Notes: a model not told the origin generated them from the sequence alone. Positions 17,113 through 26,217 are shown, counted from the first letter of the stretch. The stretch: DNA of 64,000 nt from Bradyrhizobium sp. 138 (GCF_023074075.1 NZ_JADPKT010000055.1:124001-188000), one strand, 5' to 3'. Numbers and translations: made by a program.

Positions 17113-17149
17113 CAACGGCCTCCGCGAAACACCTTCGCGGAGGCCGTTG
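17113..17149 (+). terminator. intrinsic terminator after lafR
   Basis: A 16-bp perfect stem, CAACGGCCTCCGCGAA with its complement, and a 5-nt loop (ACACC), 27 nt after the lafR stop and followed by GCACTTT. It isolates lafR from the minus-strand operon ending at 17371. Confidence 0.8.
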
Positions 17150-17192
17150 CACTTTCAGCGGAGAGGCGGCAGGCAGCCGTTCGAGCGCGCGC

Positions 17193-17328
17193 CTCGTCCT
17201 TCGAGACGACCGCTTCCAGCGGTCTCCTCAGGATGAGGCTAAGCAGCACTGTGCGGCTTGAGGCCACTGCCACGCATTCAGTCCCTCATCCTGAGGAGCC
17301 CGCCTCAAGCGGGCGTCTCGAAGGATGG
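17193..17328. repeat. inverted pair of REP-like elements between convergent transcripts
   Basis: Copy one is at 17193-17238 (CTCGTCCTTCGAGACGACC to CTCCTCAGGATGAGG). Copy two is at 17284-17328 in opposite orientation (CCTCATCCTGAGGAGCC to CTCGAAGGATGG). Inner arms differ (CCGCTTCCAGCGG against CCCGCCTCAAGCGGG) but each stays self-complementary. Same family as 3371-3473. Confidence 0.8.
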
Positions 17329-17370
17329 CCGCAGGGAATGCTCTCAAGCGCGATCACGCTGCGTCACGCG

Positions 17371-17829
17371 CTACGGCTTCGATTGGAATTCTTCCTTGGA
17401 CACGTAGTTGAAGTCCTCGACCAGGACGTCCTGGACGATGTCAGCCTGCATCCGCTCGTTGACGCGCTGCTTGATGGCGGTGGTCAGGATGGAGAGGTCG
17501 TAACGGGCGAGCTTCCTGAAGTCGAGACGGTCGTCGGCATAGATCCTGCGGAAGGCCTCGTCGACGACGAACGGCTCCGGCGGGACGTTGAGCTGGTGCA
17601 TGGTCCGCGCCTCCACGGTGTAGACGAAGCGCGCGACGATGTAGCCCTGCACATTGCCGTTCTCGACCATGGGCACGCTCAGGGCCCGCGTCTTCTGGTA
17701 TTGCAGCCCCTCGAGATATTCGTCCTTTGCCGGCAGCAGGCTGCCGTTCTCCTTCCAATAGGCCACGCCATAGCTCGTGCCCGCGGTGAGGATGCATACC
17801 CAGAGCCCGGCCAGCACCAGTCTGATCAT
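17371..17829 (-). CDS. FliL-like membrane protein (MotF-like), last gene of the flgE operon
   Basis: 152 residues. One N-terminal membrane helix (MIRLVLAGLWVCILTAGTSY), then a periplasmic domain with the order of a FliL fold: QGYIVARFVYTVEA, VVDEAFRRIYADDRLDFR, LSILTTAIKQRVNERMQ, IVQDVLVEDFNYV. It differs from the FliL at 37610, so the cluster has two FliL-type proteins. In S. meliloti a FliL paralogue (MotF) near flhA/fliR modulates stator function; this is the likely counterpart, though I cannot prove orthology. Its ATG overlaps the preceding stop. Confidence 0.7.
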   Translation of the reverse strand: MIRLVLAGLWVCILTAGTSYGVAYWKENGSLLPAKDEYLEGLQYQKTRALSVPMVENGNVQGYIVARFVYTVEARTMHQLNVPPEPFVVDEAFRRIYADDRLDFRKLARYDLSILTTAIKQRVNERMQADIVQDVLVEDFNYVSKEEFQSKP

Positions 17830-18338
17830 TTTCCGTCCTGCGCTGCGCGACCGGTATAGGTGCCGTCCGACTCGGCCTCCTTGATCGCCTTGACGATGAT
17901 GCCGGCGACCTCGCGCACCGCGTCGTAGTGCATTTCGAGGATCGAGCGATTGCGCTCGAGTTTTTCGCGCAGCCGCTGAATCTGTTCAGTGACCTCGACT
18001 TCGGCGCCGAGATGCATCCCTGCCCGCATCAGGCGGACGAATTCCAGCATGCTCCGGCTCTTGCGCGCGCTGAACTCGTCGAAGTCGATCTTCTGACCCG
18101 TCGCGAGCGCGGCCGTCTCCTCCTCGACGATGCCCTCGAGCCGGCGAATTGCCGCCAGCAGGCCGCGCACCTCGTCCGATCTCGCATCATCCGTGCCGTC
18201 GGACACGGCTTCGCTGCCCATGATCGGCAGCAGCACGGGCAGCAGCGCATCGCCTGCCGCAGCTTCCGTCGTGATCGCCTCGATGTCCGCGGCCGGCTGT
18301 TCGATCACCATGGCCGCCGCGCTGTCTTGTGCCTGCAT
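17826..18338 (-). CDS. FlgN-like export chaperone
   Basis: 170 residues. After a disordered acidic N-terminus, residues ~55-160 are one long helical hairpin: EVRGLLAAIRRLEGIVEEET, DFDEFSARKSRSMLEFVRLM, then a heptad-rich LREKLERNRSILEMHYDAV. This is the pattern of FlgN-type chaperones that escort hook-associated proteins FlgK and FlgL to the export gate. Its place between flgJ and the FliL-like gene, in the operon that also encodes FlgK/FlgL, agrees. Confidence 0.75.
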   Translation of the reverse strand: MQAQDSAAAMVIEQPAADIEAITTEAAAGDALLPVLLPIMGSEAVSDGTDDARSDEVRGLLAAIRRLEGIVEEETAALATGQKIDFDEFSARKSRSMLEFVRLMRAGMHLGAEVEVTEQIQRLREKLERNRSILEMHYDAVREVAGIIVKAIKEAESDGTYTGRAAQDGK

Positions 18339-18382
18339 AGGAAATTCACCCCCTCAACGTCTGTCACTCATTGCTCGGTTCG

Positions 18383-18856
18383 TCATCCGGCCTTGTCTGC
18401 GATGTTCGGTGCCGGCGGATGCGCGGCGGCGAGCCGCTCGGCGATGCCGATGCCTTTGCCCTTTGCCAACTGGTTGCCAAGCTGCTCCGCCAGCATCGAC
18501 TTCCAGACGCCGCCGGCCGTGCCCTTGCCGAAAACCTCCTCCGAGTCCTTCGGCAACATCGTCTCGACGAAGGTCTGGAGGATGAAAGCCTCGAACTTCC
18601 GGTACACCTCGCCCGATGCCGGCGCCTTGATCACCCGCACCGGCGCCCCGTTCACCGCATCCGACTGCGCTTCGGACACTTTCGTCGCAGACTGCTCAGT
18701 CGCCGCGGCCTTGCCCGCCTCCGCATCCATCGTGGCGGCGAAGTCGGCATCGGAGGATTTCAGCGCATCGAGCTTCGCGGTCGCTGCGCGCTGCGTCACG
18801 GGATCGGCGGCCTCGAGGACGTCGAGAACGAGGTCGGGTGTCGCTGTCACGATCAT
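18383..18856 (-). CDS. flgJ: FlgJ-type rod-binding protein (no muramidase domain)
   Basis: 157 residues. The C-terminal half holds the rod-binding domain: YRKFEAFILQTFVETMLPK, VFGKGTAGGVWKSMLAEQLG, and AKGKGIGIAERL. The peptidoglycan hydrolase half of enterobacterial FlgJ is missing, as usual in Alphaproteobacteria; the transglycosylase at 27591 probably supplies that activity. It should help rod polymerisation in the periplasm. ATG 18856 overlaps the FliJ-like stop (ATGA). Confidence 0.85.
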   Translation of the reverse strand: MIVTATPDLVLDVLEAADPVTQRAATAKLDALKSSDADFAATMDAEAGKAAATEQSATKVSEAQSDAVNGAPVRVIKAPASGEVYRKFEAFILQTFVETMLPKDSEEVFGKGTAGGVWKSMLAEQLGNQLAKGKGIGIAERLAAAHPPAPNIADKAG

Positions 18857-19272
18857 GGCTTGTTCCGGTTGGCTGGCGGTGGCGTCCATGCGCGCACGGC
18901 AGGGCTTAGTCCCGTCATCTCCTCGAGGGCCCGCTTCTCCGCGTCGCGGAGCTTGTCGGCCAGCGCCGCCTTCGCGACCTCCTCGAGCTGCTTCACGCGG
19001 CGGTTCTCGCTGCGAACCCGGTCGAGCTGCTGCGCGGCCTGCGCCTGAACCTCGCGCGCGCCGACGCTGGTCCGGTTCAGGCGCCGCGCGATCGACTCGC
19101 TCGACGAGCCCGCCGGCGGCTTGCCATCGTTCAGGGCTCCCACCAGCCATTCCTGCTCGTCCTGCAGGCTTCTCTCCTGCTGCCGCAGCTGCGCGAGCTG
19201 CCATTCGGACAGCCGGAGCTGCAGCTTCACGAGCGAGACCATCCGGCCGAGCTTGTCCGCGCGCGAGGCCAT
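18853..19272 (-). CDS. fliJ: FliJ-like export apparatus protein
   Basis: 139 residues, almost entirely helical and charged: LGRMVSLVKLQLRLSEWQLA, LRQQERSLQDEQEWL, then LDRVRSENRRVKQLEEVAKA. This two-helix coiled coil is the FliJ pattern, the stalk that links the FliI ATPase ring to FlhA. Assignment is by position (after fliR) and architecture rather than by conserved residues. It starts 6 nt after fliR. Confidence 0.7.
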   Translation of the reverse strand: MASRADKLGRMVSLVKLQLRLSEWQLAQLRQQERSLQDEQEWLVGALNDGKPPAGSSSESIARRLNRTSVGAREVQAQAAQQLDRVRSENRRVKQLEEVAKAALADKLRDAEKRALEEMTGLSPAVRAWTPPPANRNKP

Positions 19273-19278
19273 GACCGA

Positions 19279-20031
19279 TCACTCCGCCAGCCACGACGAG
19301 ACGCCGAGCATGAATTGCGTCAGCAGTTCGTCGCTGGTGAGATAGAGCAGCAGGAAGCCGCCGAACAGCACGAAGGGCACCGAGATGAAATAGACCGGAA
19401 TCGCCGGCGTCAGCTTGTTGATCAGGCCGACCGCCAGGTTGACGATCACCGAATAGACGATGAAGGGGCTGGTGATCCGCAGCGTCAGCACGAATGCTTC
19501 GGACAGGCGGCCGACCAGCTGGTCGAGCGCCATGCTGCCGCCGAGCCTGTTGCCGGGATGCCAGACGTCGTAGGAGTTCATCAGCCCGCGCAGGACCTGC
19601 CAATGCTGGTCGGTCATGAAAAACAGCGTGGTGACGGACACCATGATCAGCGGCACCAGCGCCGGCGCCGGATCGCTGTCGGCGACCGGCGTTCCCGGGA
19701 TGTTGCTCAACCCGATCGCGCTCGCCATCACGGTCGCCATGGTCTGCAGCGCGAGAAAGAACACCCGCCCGCCGAGCCCGATGACGCTGCCGACCAGGAG
19801 CTCGGAGCTGATCAGAAGTGCCAGCGTCAGCGGCGCCGCATTGTCCGTGAGAGGTTTCAGAACCGTGATGAGGATCGGCGCCAGCGCGAACGTCGTGACC
19901 AGCGCGACGAACAGGCGGACCTGGGCCGGAACGTTGACGCTGGAATAGCCGGGCACCAGCATCAGGCAGGCGCCGATGCGACAGAACACGATGAACGTCA
20001 CCAGCACGCTGTCGGCAAGGCCAGCGATCAC
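19279..20031 (-). CDS. fliR: flagellar export gate protein FliR
   Basis: 250 residues with six hydrophobic segments and the FliR signature FCRIGACLMLVPGYSSVNVPA near the N-terminus and PIFLxx-like PAIPVYFISVPFVLFGG at the C-terminus. It forms the export gate with FliP and FliQ. The start is GTG at 20031, fixed by a GTGA overlap with the flhA stop; no ATG is available nearby. Confidence 0.95.
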   Translation of the reverse strand: MIAGLADSVLVTFIVFCRIGACLMLVPGYSSVNVPAQVRLFVALVTTFALAPILITVLKPLTDNAAPLTLALLISSELLVGSVIGLGGRVFFLALQTMATVMASAIGLSNIPGTPVADSDPAPALVPLIMVSVTTLFFMTDQHWQVLRGLMNSYDVWHPGNRLGGSMALDQLVGRLSEAFVLTLRITSPFIVYSVIVNLAVGLINKLTPAIPVYFISVPFVLFGGFLLLYLTSDELLTQFMLGVSSWLAE

Positions 20032-22109
20032 GATATGGCTCCGAGCGCTCTGATCTCGGCACAGCGCGCGACCTCGACATGCGACAGCACCGGCAATGTC
20101 GGGAACACCCGCTCCAGGATCATCCGGACGTAGGGCCGCGCTTCGGGGGTCACCGCCAGCACCACGCTGGTGCCGCTCTCGGTGAACTTGCGGATCGCGG
20201 CGCTGGCTTCGGTCGCGAACTGCTCGATCAGGCGCGGATCGGCGTCGAACTCGACGACGTCGCCCTTGGCGTCGCGCTTCAGGCTCTGGTGGAACGCGAG
20301 GTCCCAGCGGTTGCCGAGCCTGATAACGTTGAGCACGCCATTGTCGGAGAGGTCGCCGCAGATCTGCTGCGCGAGCCGCGTCCGCACGTGCTCGGCGACC
20401 TGCTCGGAGCGCCGCACATGGGGCGCGATCTCGGCGATCGCCTCGAGGACCAGATGGAGGTTGCGAATGGAGACCCGCTCGGCCAGCAGGATCTTCAGGA
20501 TCGCCAGCAGGCCGGAATAGGAGATCTGCGACGGGCAGAGATCCTCGACCAGGCGCTTGTACTCGGGATCGAGCCGATCGAGCAGCGCCCGCATGTCCTT
20601 GTAGGACAGGAGCTGGGCGAGGTTCGCCCTGATCACTTCGCTCAAATGCGTGAGCAGCACCGACAAATTGTCGACCGGCTTGCAGCCCTGCCGCTTGACC
20701 TCGTCCGTGAAGGCTTCCGTCACCCACAGTGCCTTCATGCCGAAAGCGGGCTCGATCACCTCTTCGCCGGGCACGTCGGGCTTGCCGTCCTTGTCGACCA
20801 GCACGAGCACCTCGCCGAGCCTGAGCTCGCCATGGGCGACGCGGGTGTCGTGGATCCGGATCTGGTAGCCCTTGGGGTCGATCGACAGATTGTCGGTGAG
20901 CTTGATCTCGGGAACGACGAAGCCGTATTGCTTGGCGAACTTCTTGCGGATCTTGGCGACGCGGTGCGCGAGCTCCGTGCGCGAGCCCAGGAGATGGACC
21001 GAGAGGTGGCCGCCGAGCGCCAGCTCGATCTCGGCGGTCTTGAGCTGCTCCTTGACGGATTCCTTGGCCTCGATCTGGGCACGCTCGTCGGCCTTGAGCG
21101 CCGCCTCCTTGCGCTCCCGGGCGGCCTGCTGCCTCGGCAGCGAGTAACCGACGAAGGCCATGACGCCGCCGAGCAGCACGAAGGGCGCCAGCGGCAGGCC
21201 CGGCATCAGGGCCAGCACGAACATCATCAGCGCGGCCGCCGACACCGCGCGCGGATAGCCGCCGAGCTGCCGCAGCACCGCCTGCTCCGCCGACCCCCTG
21301 GTGCCGCCCTTGGAGACCAGAAGGCCCGCCGACAGCGACACGATCAGCGCCGGCATCTGCGACACCAGACCGTCGCCGACGGAGAGCTTTGTGTAGACGT
21401 CGGCGGCGCGCGACAGGGTCAGCCCGTGATGGGTGACGCCGATGATGATGCCACCGAAAATGTTGATCGCGGTGATGAGCAGGCCGGCGATGGCATCGCC
21501 CCGGACGAACTTCGAGGCACCGTCCATGGCGCCGAAGAACGCGCTCTCCTCTTCGAGCTCGCGGCGCCGGCGCTGGGCTTCCTTGTCGTCGATCAGGCCG
21601 GCGGACAGGTCCGCGTCGATCGCCATCTGCTTGCCGGGGATGGCGTCCAGGGTAAAACGGGCTCCGACTTCGGCGATACGCGTCGCACCCTTGGTGATCA
21701 CGACGAAGTTCACCGTGACCAGGATGGCGAAGATGATCAGGCCGATGACGAAGTCGCCGCCCATGACGAACTTGGAGAAGCCGGCGACGACGTGGCCGGC
21801 GGCCTGCTCGCCCTCCCCGCCGCGCGACAGGATCAGGCGGGTGGTCGCGACGTTCAGCGCCAGGCGCAGGATCGTCGCGATCAGCAGCACGGTCGGGAAG
21901 GCCGAGAAGTCGAGCGGTCGCTGGATCCACAGCGCGACCATCAGGATCAGCGCCGACAGCGCGATCGAGAACGCAAGGCCGAGATCGATCAGGATCGGCG
22001 GGATCGGCAGGAACAGGATCGTGAGCATGGCCACGATACCGCCGGCAAAAAAAGCGTCGGCCCCCAATCGACGTGGGGTCGGCAGGCTAGCAACTAACGT
22101 ATCGGCCAT
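20028..22109 (-). CDS. flhA: flagellar export gate protein FlhA
   Basis: 693 residues, full length. The N-terminal half holds about eight membrane helices, with the FHIPEP-family segments LALNVATTRLILSRG and GDFVIGLIIFAILVTVNFV. The C-terminal half (~340-693) is the cytosolic docking platform for chaperone-substrate pairs. It couples proton flow to flagellar protein export. It is followed without a gap by fliR, as in other rhizobial clusters. Confidence 0.97.
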   Translation of the reverse strand: MADTLVASLPTPRRLGADAFFAGGIVAMLTILFLPIPPILIDLGLAFSIALSALILMVALWIQRPLDFSAFPTVLLIATILRLALNVATTRLILSRGGEGEQAAGHVVAGFSKFVMGGDFVIGLIIFAILVTVNFVVITKGATRIAEVGARFTLDAIPGKQMAIDADLSAGLIDDKEAQRRRRELEEESAFFGAMDGASKFVRGDAIAGLLITAINIFGGIIIGVTHHGLTLSRAADVYTKLSVGDGLVSQMPALIVSLSAGLLVSKGGTRGSAEQAVLRQLGGYPRAVSAAALMMFVLALMPGLPLAPFVLLGGVMAFVGYSLPRQQAARERKEAALKADERAQIEAKESVKEQLKTAEIELALGGHLSVHLLGSRTELAHRVAKIRKKFAKQYGFVVPEIKLTDNLSIDPKGYQIRIHDTRVAHGELRLGEVLVLVDKDGKPDVPGEEVIEPAFGMKALWVTEAFTDEVKRQGCKPVDNLSVLLTHLSEVIRANLAQLLSYKDMRALLDRLDPEYKRLVEDLCPSQISYSGLLAILKILLAERVSIRNLHLVLEAIAEIAPHVRRSEQVAEHVRTRLAQQICGDLSDNGVLNVIRLGNRWDLAFHQSLKRDAKGDVVEFDADPRLIEQFATEASAAIRKFTESGTSVVLAVTPEARPYVRMILERVFPTLPVLSHVEVARCAEIRALGAIS

Positions 22110-22187
22110 GGGTCACCGGCAGAGGGGTCCGGTGCGCAATTTGCCGCGCAAAGCTTACGCGAGGGTGGTGGCAGGCCGCCGTCCGGA

Positions 22188-22454
22188 TCAGAAGCCGTGC
22201 TCGATCCGCGAATAGACCATCTCGGTGAAGGTGGAGAGATGCGCCCCGATGAAGGAGCCGGAGACGGCGACGACCAGCAGAATGACGATGATCTTCGGAA
22301 CGAAGGTCAGCGTCACCTCCTGGATCTGGGTCAGCGCCTGGATCAGCGCGATGACGGTGCCGACCAGCATCGCGGCGCCGACCGCGGGCCCGGAGGCGAC
22401 GATGATGGTCCAGATCGCCGCCTGGACGATGTCGAGGGCGTCGCGCTCGTTCAT
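22188..22454 (-). CDS. fliQ: flagellar export gate protein FliQ
   Basis: 88 residues, two membrane helices (AIWTIIVASGPAVGAAMLVG; FVPKIIVILLVVAVSGSFI) joined by the conserved ALTQIQEVTLTF loop. Exact family size. ATGA overlap with flgD. Its partner FliP is in a different operon here (36873). Confidence 0.96.
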   Translation of the reverse strand: MNERDALDIVQAAIWTIIVASGPAVGAAMLVGTVIALIQALTQIQEVTLTFVPKIIVILLVVAVSGSFIGAHLSTFTEMVYSRIEHGF

Positions 22455-22861
22455 GACTGGCTGATCGTGAGCCCGGGCCCGACCGCGACCTTGGTGCCGT
22501 CCTGCAGCGTCGCGATGGAGCCGTCGCTGTTGATGGAGACCGAGACCACCTTGCCGCTGAAGGTCGCGCCGGTCGAATCGGTGAAGCTGACGGTCTTGCC
22601 GATCAGCCCGTTGGCCTGCGACAGCGACTGCGAGGACAGCAGCGCGTCGAGCTTCGCATTGGTCTGCATCGCCTGCTCCACCGTCGAGAGCTGCGCGAAC
22701 TGGCTCATATATTCCGAGGTTTCCATCGGATTGGTCGGATCCTGGTTCTTCATCTGGGCGATGAGGAGCTGAAGAAACGTATTGTAGTCGACGCCGCTGC
22801 TCGACGTCGTCGTGGTGGGGCCGGCCGAATTGGACTTGTCGGTCGCGCTGGTGACGTTCAT
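22451..22861 (-). CDS. flgD: hook capping protein FlgD (short form)
   Basis: 136 residues against ~230 in enteric bacteria. The N-terminal signature is intact (TFLQLLIAQMKNQDPTNPME and SQFAQLSTVEQ) and followed by a small beta domain (LIGKTVSFTDSTGATFSGKV), but the Fn3-like insertion is absent, as is common in rhizobia. It caps the growing hook so that FlgE subunits polymerise. Start ATG 22861, 16 nt after flbT. Confidence 0.93.
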   Translation of the reverse strand: MNVTSATDKSNSAGPTTTTSSSGVDYNTFLQLLIAQMKNQDPTNPMETSEYMSQFAQLSTVEQAMQTNAKLDALLSSQSLSQANGLIGKTVSFTDSTGATFSGKVVSVSINSDGSIATLQDGTKVAVGPGLTISQS

Positions 22862-22877
22862 GTAGCTCTCTCCGCTG

Positions 22878-23288
22878 TCAGGCAGCCTCGACGGGGGACA
22901 TGGGGGCGGCGCCGGCCAGGATCGCCTGCTCCACCGGGAACAGGGCCCGGATCCGCTTGAGCGCCTCGAAATAGCGGGTCGCCTCGACCAATTCGTCGAC
23001 CGCGCCAAGTCCGTCCAGCATCTCGCGGCTCTCGCACACGGCACACAGCGCCGCGTGATGCTGCGCGTAGAGCGCCGCGGCATCGCGGATGTCGGTCGGG
23101 TTCATCAGCATGAGCTGGACGATGAAGTAGAGCTGCCGCAGCGCCGTTGTGGCGTCTGAGGCCTGCATGACCTGCCCTTCGAGCAGGAACATCACGTCGT
23201 TGACGAGCTCGACGGAGACCTTGCGGTCCACGCGGAGCACCGCGCCATTGATGTAGATCCGTTCGCCCGCCCGCAAGGAGACTTTCAT
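22878..23288 (-). CDS. flbT: flagellin post-transcriptional regulator FlbT
   Basis: 136 residues: MKVSLRAGERIYINGAVLRV at the N-terminus, then ATTALRQLYFIVQLMLMNP, typical of FlbT. In Caulobacter FlbT acts on the 5' untranslated region of flagellin mRNA; the B. diazoefficiens lateral homologue is reported to be needed for lateral flagellin production. The paired leaders at 35501 and 36679 are natural candidates for its target here. Overlaps the flaF stop by one base (TGATG). Confidence 0.95.
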   Translation of the reverse strand: MKVSLRAGERIYINGAVLRVDRKVSVELVNDVMFLLEGQVMQASDATTALRQLYFIVQLMLMNPTDIRDAAALYAQHHAALCAVCESREMLDGLGAVDELVEATRYFEALKRIRALFPVEQAILAGAAPMSPVEAA

Positions 23289-23632
23289 CAAAGGGCGTCT
23301 CGGATCAGGCGGTTGATTTCGATGAGTTGCATCACGTCGTTCGATCTCTCCTCGCGAAGGCGGTCGGCTTCCTTGACGACCCACAGGCCGATCGAGATGA
23401 TGTCGGCGCGCAGCTTGTCCGGCAGCCCGTTTTCCGGGTGCGAGAGATCCTCGATGAAGATGGTCCACAGCCGCCGCACATAGAGCAGACTCTCGATGAG
23501 ATCCTCGAGGCTGAAGCGGCCCTTCTGGAGACGCTCGAGCCGGTCGATGCCGAGGCTGAGCGCCTGCCGCTCGCGGCCCCGCGCCTCAAAACCGCTCTCG
23601 TCGACGACCGCTTCATAGGCTTCAAACGTCAT
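23288..23632 (-). CDS. flaF: flagellin synthesis regulator FlaF
   Basis: 114 residues: AYEAVVDESGFEARGRERQA near the start and SLLYVRRLWTIFIEDLSHPE in the middle, both typical of FlaF. It works with FlbT; in Caulobacter it promotes flagellin synthesis and binds flagellin as an export chaperone. ATG 23632; the flaF-flbT pair is translationally coupled. Confidence 0.94.
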   Translation of the reverse strand: MTFEAYEAVVDESGFEARGRERQALSLGIDRLERLQKGRFSLEDLIESLLYVRRLWTIFIEDLSHPENGLPDKLRADIISIGLWVVKEADRLREERSNDVMQLIEINRLIRDAL

Positions 23633-23688
23633 CAGAACCACTCTGCGCAGGAGACCGAATAACAGGACAAAGGTTGCGAGCTTCGACC

Positions 23689-24735
23689 TTAGAGATAGTT
23701 GATGAGGCTGATCTGCTGGAGCTGCGAGGTCAGCGCGAGGGCCGTCTTGATCTGGGTCTGCAAGGTATTGACGCGGACCGAGGCCTCGGTCGGATCGACC
23801 GCCTCCATCTTGACGATCTGGTTGTTGAGGATGTCCTTCTGGATCTTCAGCTTCTCGGATGCGCCGGTGACCCGTTGCTGGATCGAGCCGACGGTACCGC
23901 CGAGCACGGCGAGATCGTTGATCGCGCCGCTGACGAGACCGATGGCCTTGTCGACGACGACCTGAAACGTGTCCTTGCTCAGGCTGGTGTTGCCGAGGTC
24001 GGTCAGCATCGTGTAGGCCTCGGCCAGCTTGCGGAAGCCGAGCTGGTTGGCGCTGACCGAGCTGTCGACGACCTCGGTCGTGGAGATGCGGCTCGACAGC
24101 GTCTGATCCGTGGCCGCCGACCAATTGGTGTTCCAGGCCGGGCTCGCGAACTCGGGATCGAGGGTGTTGTCGAGGAAATTCTGCATCTGCGCCGGGGTGA
24201 TCGTGCCGACGCCCGCCGCGGACTGCGAGAAGCCGAACGTCGCCAGGAAGTCCGCATCGACCTGGTTCTTGCTGGCCGAGCCGGCCGTGTAGTCCGTGAC
24301 CGGCACGGTCTGCGTATTGATGCCGCCGAACAAGAACGAGCCGTTGTAGGAGACGTTGAGCGCGCCGATGAGATCCTGAAGGTTGGCGGAGGCGCTCGGC
24401 AGGATGATCTTCGCACCGCTGTCGGCGTCGCGGGCCGCGATCAGGTTCTTGAGGAATTCCGAGGCGGTCTTGCCGAGCTGCGTGATCCGGTTCTGGGTCA
24501 CGTCGAGGCGCCCCGAAACCAGCTCATTGGTGTCGACCAGCTGATCGGCGAAGTTGAAATCGGCGCGCAGCGCCACGTCGCGGCCCGTCCCCGTGCCGAG
24601 CTCGAGGCCGACATCGGCGAACCGGCCGGTGGTCGCTTCTTTCGAGGCCTTGGTCAGCGCGGCCTGGTTGTTCGGGATCGACGACCTCAACGACGACGAC
24701 ATCATCAGGGTCGAGATGTAGTTGGCGCTCATCAT
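23689..24735 (-). CDS. flgL: hook-filament junction protein FlgL
   Basis: 348 residues. Flagellin-like terminal helices: N-terminal SANYISTLMMSSSLRSSI and C-terminal TLQTQIKTALALTSQLQQIS. The middle is variable and Ser/Thr/Ala rich. It joins FlgK to the flagellin filament outside the cell. The first of two adjacent ATG codons (24735) lies 9 nt after GGGGA; it starts 3 nt after the flgK stop. Confidence 0.93.
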   Translation of the reverse strand: MMSANYISTLMMSSSLRSSIPNNQAALTKASKEATTGRFADVGLELGTGTGRDVALRADFNFADQLVDTNELVSGRLDVTQNRITQLGKTASEFLKNLIAARDADSGAKIILPSASANLQDLIGALNVSYNGSFLFGGINTQTVPVTDYTAGSASKNQVDADFLATFGFSQSAAGVGTITPAQMQNFLDNTLDPEFASPAWNTNWSAATDQTLSSRISTTEVVDSSVSANQLGFRKLAEAYTMLTDLGNTSLSKDTFQVVVDKAIGLVSGAINDLAVLGGTVGSIQQRVTGASEKLKIQKDILNNQIVKMEAVDPTEASVRVNTLQTQIKTALALTSQLQQISLINYL

Positions 24736-24738
24736 GAC

Positions 24739-26217
24739 TTAATTCCCCACGGCAGCCAGCAGGCTCTGCAACATCTCGTCGACGGTCGAGATGATCTTCG
24801 ACGACGCCGAATAGGTGCGCTCGACCTGGAGCATCAGCGACATCTCGTCGTCCATGTTGACGCCGGCGACGTTGGACAGCGCCGCGGTGCTGCGGTCGAG
24901 CAGCGTGTTCTGGTACTGGACGTTGTCGTCAGCGGTCTTGCGCTGGCTTTCGATCCAGCTCGCCGAGGACGAGGCGAACTCGATCACGCTGCCGCTCGGC
25001 TTGCCTTGGGCCGTGACGTCGAACGGTTGCGGCGCATTCATGTTGTTGATGAGTTGCTGGAGCCGCGTCGAGAAGCCGGCATTGCCGGTCGTGTTGTAAT
25101 TATACGCGGGAACGCCGCTGATGGCGCCGTCGCGCAGCAGGTTCGGGTTTCCGCCCAGGGCCGGATCGACCGACGCGGCAACCGTGATCGTGCCGGCGAG
25201 GCCGACCGAGATCGTGGCGCTGGCGGGCATCGCCGGCGCGCCGGGATAGGTGAACAGGCCGGGCCTGTCCGGCAGCGTCGGGACCGCCGACTGGTCGCTT
25301 TCCTTGAAGGCATCGATCAGGCCGCGTGCGATTTCGTCGAGCTGGCTCTGATACGTGATCGTGTCCTTGTCGCGCAGCTGGGCAAGGCCGGCAAGCTTGC
25401 CGGACTTCAGCGGCATGACGGAATTGGCCCCGGTCACCGGCACGCCGTCGATGAAGACGGCATTGCCCGTGGTGCCGGCGGTGTAGGCATTGGTCGGCGC
25501 GAAGCTCACTGTCCGCGCGATCTTGTCGAACAGCACGACGCCGCTGTCGGCATAGAGCGCCGCATCGCCGTTGGGACGCAGCGACATGGTGACGCCGACT
25601 TCCTGCGACAGCCTCGAGACGATGCTGTCGCGCTGGTCGAGATAGTCGGTGACGTCGTCGCCGGTAACCGTGCCCTTCACGATCGCGGTGTTGACGGTCT
25701 CGAACTGGGTCAGCAGCTGGTTGATGTTGGCGACCGACGTCGCCATGTCGGCGTCCGCGCCCTCGCGGACCGACTGCACGGTCTTTGTAGCCTGGTTGAG
25801 CGTCGTCACCATGTCCTTGGCGGACGTCACGGCGCCCTTCGCCAGGGTCGCATTGTCGGTGGAGTTGGCGAATTGCTGCAGCGCCTGCTTGAGTTTGTTG
25901 AGCTGGGCGGTCGGCGACTGTTCGAGCTCGGGATCGTCCACGGTTGCGGCCGCGATCTTCTGCAGACCGTCGTAGATCACGCCCTGCTTGGCCGACGACG
26001 ACGTCGCGGTCAGGACGTTGGAATAGAGGCCGGAGCTCGCGGCGCGCTGGATCGCCGCAACATAGACGCCGGCGCCGGGAAGGTTGTCCAGCACGGCGAT
26101 CTTGCGCGAATAGCCGGTGGAGCTGGCACCGGCGATATTGCGCGAGATCGTCGACGACTGGATGCTCGACGCCATGAGCGAGGAGCGGGCCGAGTTGAGG
26201 GCGGCGGTAAGGGACAT
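24739..26217 (-). CDS. flgK: hook-filament junction protein FlgK
   Basis: 492 residues. N-terminal helix SLTAALNSARSSLMASSIQ with the rod/hook signature NIAGASSTGYSRK; C-terminal NVAGVNMDDEMSLMLQVERT and YSASSKIISTVDEMLQSLL, the standard FlgK end. Secreted through the flagellar export system without a signal peptide. Second gene of the flgE operon, next to flgL as usual. Confidence 0.96.
   Translation of the reverse strand: MSLTAALNSARSSLMASSIQSSTISRNIAGASSTGYSRKIAVLDNLPGAGVYVAAIQRAASSGLYSNVLTATSSSAKQGVIYDGLQKIAAATVDDPELEQSPTAQLNKLKQALQQFANSTDNATLAKGAVTSAKDMVTTLNQATKTVQSVREGADADMATSVANINQLLTQFETVNTAIVKGTVTGDDVTDYLDQRDSIVSRLSQEVGVTMSLRPNGDAALYADSGVVLFDKIARTVSFAPTNAYTAGTTGNAVFIDGVPVTGANSVMPLKSGKLAGLAQLRDKDTITYQSQLDEIARGLIDAFKESDQSAVPTLPDRPGLFTYPGAPAMPASATISVGLAGTITVAASVDPALGGNPNLLRDGAISGVPAYNYNTTGNAGFSTRLQQLINNMNAPQPFDVTAQGKPSGSVIEFASSSASWIESQRKTADDNVQYQNTLLDRSTAALSNVAGVNMDDEMSLMLQVERTYSASSKIISTVDEMLQSLLAAVGN

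Noticed and set aside
19279..21930. 883-codon minus-strand frame that includes fliR
   Set aside because: Only the last 250 codons are FliR; the rest is an out-of-frame reading of flhA. The GTGA junction at 20031 fixes the real start.
20079..22097. 672-codon plus-strand open frame opposite flhA
   Set aside because: Mirror of flhA; composition dominated by D, R, H and Q, with no ribosome-binding site.
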